DNA from: Larix kaempferi
Taxonomy: Eukaryota > Streptophyta > Pinopsida > Pinales > Pinaceae
NCBI GenBank assembly: GCA_027924585.1
Contig: BSBM01000361.1
Location: 70,120,501 to 70,184,500, forward strand
Direction of reading: 5' to 3'
Length of the DNA stretch: 64,000 nucleotides
A program made the position numbers and the translations under genes. Positions 58,570 through 64,000 of the stretch are shown here, piece by piece (the stretch's first letter is position 1; every line of letters starts with the position of its first letter). A model generated the notes under the pieces. The model had not been told where the DNA came from. It saw nothing but the letters and a program-made list of their open reading frames with translations, and ran no database searches.

Positions 58570-60161
58570 AGGCCCCAAAAAAGCTAGGCTTGGGACTGCA
58601 AAAAAATTGACCTTCAATCTACCTCACGAGTTTATGGAAACCAGTATAGGCCTTCAAATTGATCTATAGTAGCTCTAGATCGATTCCCATTCATCAAATT
58701 GATTCAAATATGGAAAATTTGTTGTAGATTTGGTGTATTTCACATTAAATGTTGAAGTGATTCTCCATCAATTAGTGTTTTAGGGTTGAATTTGGATGCG
58801 TTGAGGGATCGACGGATCGAGGAGGATCTATCCAATTCTTCGCCCCTATTTTTGACCAATTGTTCACCCCTATTTCGACACCTATTTTCATAGGGAAAAT
58901 ATGGACCACGATGGCAGAATCAGTAGCACTTAAGCCTTGGTATTCTTCCAGGAAGTCATTTTACCCAAGAAAATGCTTGCACAGGTACTCATCATCTGCT
59001 TGCGTAATAGTTTTGTATTGTTTGTTATGTGTACTTGAAAGTTTTAATTTGTTCAATAATGCTTGAGTAAATGTTGTAAATTTCTCCGTTGAAGAGTTAT
59101 TCTTAGCCAACTTTGAATAAAATTTCACTTTTATGTTTTTGAATGTAACATCAAACTCTCGAGCTTAGCATTTTCATGAAAATAATAATACCGGCGTTTA
59201 GCCCATCCATCATTGAGAACCTTGTAAGATATAGAAAGTGTTGTGCCCCCATAATATGGATATGTAGTTCATATGAAGCTTTCATATTCATTATTCCCAA
59301 AATGCCTTATGGGAACCTGCTTGCTCAACAAGAGACATGTATAAACAACCCTCTGATACTCAATTTTAATTTGGGAAATACCATAAATATTAGGAACTTG
59401 AAATAAATATAAAATAATCCTTTGTTTCCATGTTACTATGTCTTTGGAATATAAGGGCTCGTCATGTAAAACTACACTTGAATGTCATCTACTATAATTG
59501 AATCTCAAGGATGATCAGATGCCTCATGTTACACTAGATTTTCCAATTGTTTCCAATCCAGAACTATATCAACCATTGGATCTTTCCCAACCTAAGTCGA
59601 TGGTCACATTTTATTGGATCTTTTCCTAACCTTTGATGGCCATTTTTAGAGTGATAGAACCCTCTAGATTGTTTTACAAAGTCAAATCAAGGTCAAACCA
59701 GCCTCCTGGTGACCTGAGAACCTCCCCAAGGCAATTTCCTAACTTTGTGAACACACACAATGCATGGCATAATGCAGGACATTACAGAAATACAACATGA
59801 ACACAAGGAAACTATGAAAGCATTCTACCATGAGAAATTCTATCCATTTCAACAAAATGAAAGAAGATGATCCAGGAAGAAGATGATTCAAAGTTGAGTA
59901 ATAGTTTTGTATTTGAAGAAGATGATGGTGTCATACACTCCCAAACAATTGCTCCTATAGTGATCTGTCATTGCCAAGAAGGCATTAGTAGATTAAAAAT
60001 GAATATTGACTTGAACAAAAATGCTTATTTGAATAGATAGTTCATTCCTTCTCAACTATTTGTAAAGAAACATTTTTTGTACATGATCCATAATGACAAT
60101 AAATATACAAACCTTATCCCTCTAGAAGCTACAAAAGACAATTGGAAATTTGGTTGAACTT
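58570..60161. other. Unassigned sequence between Copia E and gypsy F
   Basis: Nothing recognised over ~1.6 kb. A frame at 58860-59066 includes MAESVALKPWYSSRKSFYP followed by an ACAG|GTACTC donor-like junction at ~58982, but with no relative or second exon it is not called as a gene. Confidence 0.4.
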
Positions 60162-60587
60162 TGTTAGGAACCCATGTGTTTACTTTGTTAGTATATTGTT
60201 GTTGGATGCATATGCTTTGTAAATCGTCCCGTAGTATTTGTTGATCCATAGTTTGTGTTATTGTTGTTGGCGCATATGCTTTGTAAGTCGCCCATATTTT
60301 TGTTGATCCATAGTTTGTATTGGCCCATGGTTTTGACCCGTAATAATTGCTCATCTATATTTTGTATTGGCCCATGGTTTGTATTGACACACGGTATTGG
60401 TACCTAGACTTAGTATATAAGTGTGTGTTGAGGCTTATGAAGGCACCGTGAAGTTAATTGTATTGAGCTTGCTCAAAGGAGGTTTCCCCCTCGAAGTGGC
60501 ATGTGATCAATATAAAAGTGATTATGAGTTATGTTATTTCTGATATCTCATGTATTTGCATTAATTAATTATTGTAGGTTCATCACA
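60162..60587 (+). repeat. 5' LTR of gypsy F
   Basis: 426 bp, TGTTAGGAACCC...GGTTCATCACA, with TATATAA at 60414. It contains two imperfect copies of a GCATATGCTTTGTAA...TTGTTGATCCATAGTTTG block (~60208 and ~60271). Only one LTR is in the window, so its limits rest on the PBS and TG/CA ends. Confidence 0.75.
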
Positions 60588-60589
60588 TC

Positions 60590-60602
60590 TGGTATCAGAG
60601 CA
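60590..60602 (+). other. Primer-binding site of gypsy F
   Basis: TGGTATCAGAGCA, initiator tRNA-Met type, two bases after the LTR. Confidence 0.9.
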
Positions 60603-61592
60603 CTTTCTTGGGCTCGTTGGGTGGAATTTCTGCCAAATGTTTTTTTCGCATCTGTTGCAGCTTCGGATTTGGGAATAATCCCTATCCACTTAACTATGGG
60701 AAGTACTTGGGAATAAGCCCTAAAAATTATTGTGAGGAGTACCATAGGAACCCCAAAGTAGTTGGCCCATTGAGAGGACCTACCAGCGAAAAGGGCAATG
60801 ACCCCTACCTGATTGACTAGCTCCCACCTGTGAGGTAAACCAAGAGCTGTCGTTTGTGGCAAAGCGGTTATCAGTTTTACTTGAGCCGTGGAGAGAGGTG
60901 TACTGCCCCAATACGCAAGCCATCAGACAGCATTGGTGGGCGAGTGAAACACCTGAACTGTTGGGAAGCCATACATACCTGGGGTCCATATCTATTTTCA
61001 GCTCAACTGTTGAAGATCACTTCCACTCTAGATCCAGCCATTTCATATCTATTTTAAAAGTCTTTCCAGATCCAATCATCATTTTAGATCCATCCGTTTT
61101 CGATCCCTTCCGTGCCATTGCAGATCCATCTGTTGTGGATCCCTTTTACGCCGTTGTTGCCGATCCATTTCTGGGAAAAAAAAAAGGAGTATAAAATTCT
61201 GTTTTTTGGCCATATCTCCCTTGTTTCAACTCTTTTTTCCCTAAAACTTCACTGAAATCCCTACAATCCCATTTTGCATATTTCATTCCTGAAGACCCTA
61301 TCCCAAATTCCACTTCCCAAGACTAGAAATCCCACATTTGTCTATTTTTAGGGTTTGCCATAACTTCTTCAATTTTCACCCGATTGCCTTCAAATTTTAC
61401 CATAGAGTTCCCACTTCTTAAATCCCCATTTTTTGTTTCCCCGTCTCTTAGAAAGTGTTGAAAACCTAGTCAAACCCATATTACCTCTCTGAGTTTTTCC
61501 CAAATCCAAATTTCTCCTTACTAAATAAGCTTGTGTTTGTGTTTTTCTATCCATTCCCCCCCCCCACAAAAAAAATAAAAAAATTCTTGGTT
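60603..61592 (+). other. Untranslated leader of gypsy F
   Basis: About 1 kb. A frame at 60856-61194 is open for 112 codons and contains a short repeat of GATCCATC...GATCCCTT...GCCGTT blocks (~61060-61170), but shows no domain. Confidence 0.55.
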
Positions 61593-62460
61593 ATGGTTGT
61601 CACTCGCACAGGAGAAAAAACCATGGAGGAAGCACTTGCAACCATCCAAACCAAACTCCAAGATCTGAATGAAAAATTTCTCATCCTCCATCTTCAGCAT
61701 TCAGCCATGAACAATAATCGACAACTAGAATCTTCTGTAGCCACTGGGTTCTCTTCTTCCAGCAATTTTCATGGATCGAAGCTTGATTTTCCTCGCTTCA
61801 ATGGTACTGATCCGACTAAATGGATATACCGAGCAAATCAATATTTCAGTCTGCTTAATACTTTTGATGTCCAGAAAGTTCCACTTGAATCCTTTCATTT
61901 GGAATAGGAAGCCCTTCAATGGTATTGTTGGTACATCAAAGCTCATCCCGAGCCAAACTGGATAGATTTTTGCCAACTCCTTTCACCGTGATTTGGTCCT
62001 AGTGCTTTTGACGACTTCACAAGATCACTCACTAAACTTCACCAAATTGGCACAGTGAGAGAGTATCAGATAGAATTTGAGAAACTGGCCAATCACATAG
62101 AAGGATTGTCTGATGAATTCTACAGGAGTTGTTTTATCAGTGGTCTCAAGGATGAAATCCGCTCAGAAGTCAAAATGTTCTATCCCAACACAATGATGGA
62201 TGTCCTAGGGTTGGCTAAGTTGGCATAGGACAAGATCGCAGCTCAACAACGCTCCAAACCCACCTTTGTTCCCTTCAGAAATATGGGTTCCCAACGACCA
62301 CCCATCACGCCTGCTCCTTGATAACTCCTATCAAGCATTTGTTTGAAACAAAGATGTAGGCACGCTGAGAAAAAGGTCTTTGTTATAATTGTGATGAGAA
62401 ATTCACTCGAGGACATAGATGTGTTCAACAAAAGCTCTATCTCTTGGATGTGGATTCTCC
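61593..62460 (+). pseudogene. Gypsy F gag pseudogene
   Basis: Starts MVVTRTGEKTMEEALATIQT, then KLDFPRFNGTDPTKWIYRAN and QYFSL, the chromovirus gag pattern. A TAG at 61905 is followed in the same frame by EALQWYCWYI, FGPSAFDDF, KLHQIGTVREYQIEFEKLAN and GLSDEFYRSCFISGLKDEIR, up to a further TAG at ~62227. After a frame change the zinc knuckle CYNCDEKFTRGHRC is recognisable (~62383-62424). Gag would coat and package element RNA. Confidence 0.88.
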
Positions 62461-62599
62461 ACCTTCCTCAGAACTTGGTGAAGAAGCTCCAAATACAGTA
62501 GATGTTCAGGTCGACATTCAGCACCTGCCTGTTGACACCCCATCTCAATACGACCCACCCAAGATCTCTCTCCATGCTGTAACTGGAATCACCACCCCA

Positions 62600-64000
62600 C
62601 AAACAATGTGAGTCAGGGGATACTTCAATAAGCTCCCTCTTACCATACTCATTGATTCTGGTAGCACTCATAACTTCATTGACCCTCGGATTGCCAAATA
62701 GGTTGATTGTTTTGTCCATCCTTGTTCCAACTTTGAAGTCATGGTTGCCAATGGGGGCACCTTACCTTGCAAGGGGAAGTGTCATAATGTGCGTATCTCT
62801 ATGGAAGATTATAACCTGCGCTCTAACATTTTTTCCTTGTCCTTAGGTGGATATGATGTAGTTTTGGGCATTCAATGCTTACACACACTTGGCCCCATCT
62901 TATTGGATTTTGATGAACTTTGGATGCAGTTTTCAATCAATGGGACACAACACAAATTTATGGGCTTACAACTAGGGTCTCTCTGCATCATCAGTTCACA
63001 TCGTTTGGAAAAGATCCTTAAGAAGAATTCACATGGTGTCATTGCTCAGCTCCATTCCCTTCAGATGCACCCACCAACGGTCTCCACTACTTCCTTGGAT
63101 AGATATGCAGGTGTCTTTGTTGCACCAGTGGGTTTGCTGCCTTCATGAGACCTTTCTGGTAAGCATTTTTTCGAATCTACATCTCAGCAGGACATGATGG
63201 CCATTTTGCATGCAGTACAAAAGTGGCAGCCATCCTTATTGGGGAATTATTTCTGCATCAAGATTGATCTCCAGAGTTTGGAAACTTTCCTGGAACAACA
63301 GGTCTCCTCCCCAGCGCACCTGAAATGGGTTCTCCAACTCATGGGTTATGACTATGCGACCACTTACCAAAAGGGTAAGGACAATATGGTGGCAGATGCT
63401 CCTTCTCACACATTTGATGACCCAGTTTCTCTTACAGTTATTTCTCTACTTGTTCCAAATTGGTTGCAATCTGTTCGACGGGGCTATCTCTTCTATGAAC
63501 TCCATGCTTCTTCATCAGTAGGGCACTCTGGGTTCCTCAAAATGTATGACCAAGAACAATGTAACTTCTTTTGGTAGGGATTGAAAATGAAAATTCAACA
63601 GATGGTGGTTGGCTGTGATACTTTCCAGGTCAACAAGGGTGAAATGATCCTCCTTTCAGGACTGCTCAAACCCTTGCCCATCCCTACATAGATTTGGACA
63701 ACTATTTCTATGGATTTCCTGGAAGCGCTCCAGTGGTATAGTACTACATCTAAAAGGACACCATATGAAGCAGTCTCTGGATAGGCACCGCCGGTTCTTC
63801 TTCCATACACCTTCAGTAGCTCCCCAGTTCAGGAAATTGACTCAATTCTTCGAAACTACGATCGGCTTCTTCTCATTCTGCAGGACAATCTTCACATGGC
63901 AAGAATTCGACTAAAACAACAAGCCGATCAGCACCATTCTGCACGCACTTTTCACATCACTGATATGGTTCTTCTTCATCTACATCCTTCCATGCAATCC
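62600..64000 (+). pseudogene. Gypsy F pol pseudogene: protease, RNase H, integrase ends only
   Basis: Protease LIDSGSTHNFIDPRIAK (~62648) with a TAG after it, then VMVANGG, DVVLGIQCLHTLGPILLDF and VFVAPVGLLPS, where RT should begin. Instead, after a TGA at 63146, the sequence goes straight to LSGKHFFEST, MMAILHAVQKW, QVSSPAHLKWVLQLMGYDY and KGKDNMVADA, the end of RT/RNase H. About 1 kb of RT is thus gone. The integrase H2C2 part follows (GHSGFLKMYD, CDTFQVNKGEM, LLSGLLKPLPIPT, MDFLE) and is joined directly to ALQWYSTTSKRTPYEAVSG and the C-terminal DMVLLHLHP. The DDE catalytic core is missing. Additional TAGs occur at ~63575, ~63689 and ~63781. Confidence 0.88.

Larger units (their letters stand above)
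60162..64000 (+). mobile_element. Gypsy element F, chromovirus-like, internally deleted (5' part)
   Basis: 5' LTR, initiator-Met PBS, ~1 kb leader, gag, protease, then RNase H fused directly after protease, integrase zinc-binding domain, and integrase C-terminal part, running off the window. The RT and the integrase catalytic core are missing. Gag and RNase H motifs resemble plant chromoviruses. The 3' LTR should lie beyond 64000. Confidence 0.88.

Noticed and set aside
58860-59066. Possible first exon (MAESVALKPWYSSRKSFYP, then a donor-like site)
   Set aside because: No second exon, no recognised family; a single splice-like site is common by chance.
60856-61194. 112-codon ORF in the gypsy F leader
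   Set aside because: Lies between PBS and gag, contains GATCC repeats and has no domain; treated as leader.
1-64000. tRNA, rRNA and other RNA genes
   Set aside because: None recognised by eye. The TGGTATCAGAGC hits are primer-binding sites next to LTRs, not tRNA genes. A covariance-model scan was not possible here.

Overview
The window is nuclear DNA of a seed plant with a large, repeat-rich genome. Evidence: plant-type LTR retrotransposons whose primer-binding sites match plant initiator tRNA-Met; a relic of a plant cellulose-synthase-interactive (CSI1-type) gene; an actin relic keeping an intron at the usual plant codon ~152 position; and a CACTA-type transposon end. A gymnosperm or another giant-genome lineage would fit, but nothing seen proves it. 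No intact ordinary host gene was found, and nearly everything recognisable is transposon or gene relic.

Layout. 1-9175: an LTR retrotransposon with ~1.5 kb LTRs that are almost identical, encoding only a gag-like protein and no pol, so probably young and non-autonomous. It sits inside a GAT-trinucleotide minisatellite (9176-10344), followed by a pyrimidine-rich tract (10423-11117). 14163-14980: broken actin gene (+). 15396-20358: complete but decayed Copia element 'A' on the minus strand, with both LTRs, PBS, PPT and a near-perfect TSD. 24727-25661: three in-frame minus-strand exons resembling the proline-rich/SREEF part of plant RBBP6/DWNN-type ubiquitin ligases. 26326-28393: CSI1 pseudogene (+). 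28779-28991: Copia integrase relic (-).

29325-64000 is one nested pile. Copia 'B' (+, same family as A) starts at 29325. It is split first by Copia 'C' (+, 31990-45856, TSD GGAAA on both sides), whose 3' LTR is itself split by Copia 'D' (-, 39030-45613). B's pol resumes at 45862 and is split again at 46344 by the left end of a CACTA transposon with ~14 hairpin-forming subterminal repeats. The presumed CACTA interior (no right end in the window) holds a Ty3/gypsy RT relic (~47.8 kb), diverged ~170 bp repeats, Copia 'E' (+, 51370-58564, relative of C, again TSD GGAAA) and the left part of chromovirus-like gypsy 'F' (60162 to the window end), which has lost its RT and its integrase core.

The most unusual points are the young gag-only element inserted in a GAT array, premature TAG stops shared between copies of the same Copia families, large minisatellite spacers between pol and the 3' LTR in C, D and E, the reuse of the target CAAGGAAA by two C/E-family copies, and the hairpin array at the CACTA end. 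I saw no clearly new protein-coding system. All reading was by eye, so divergences and boundaries are estimates.
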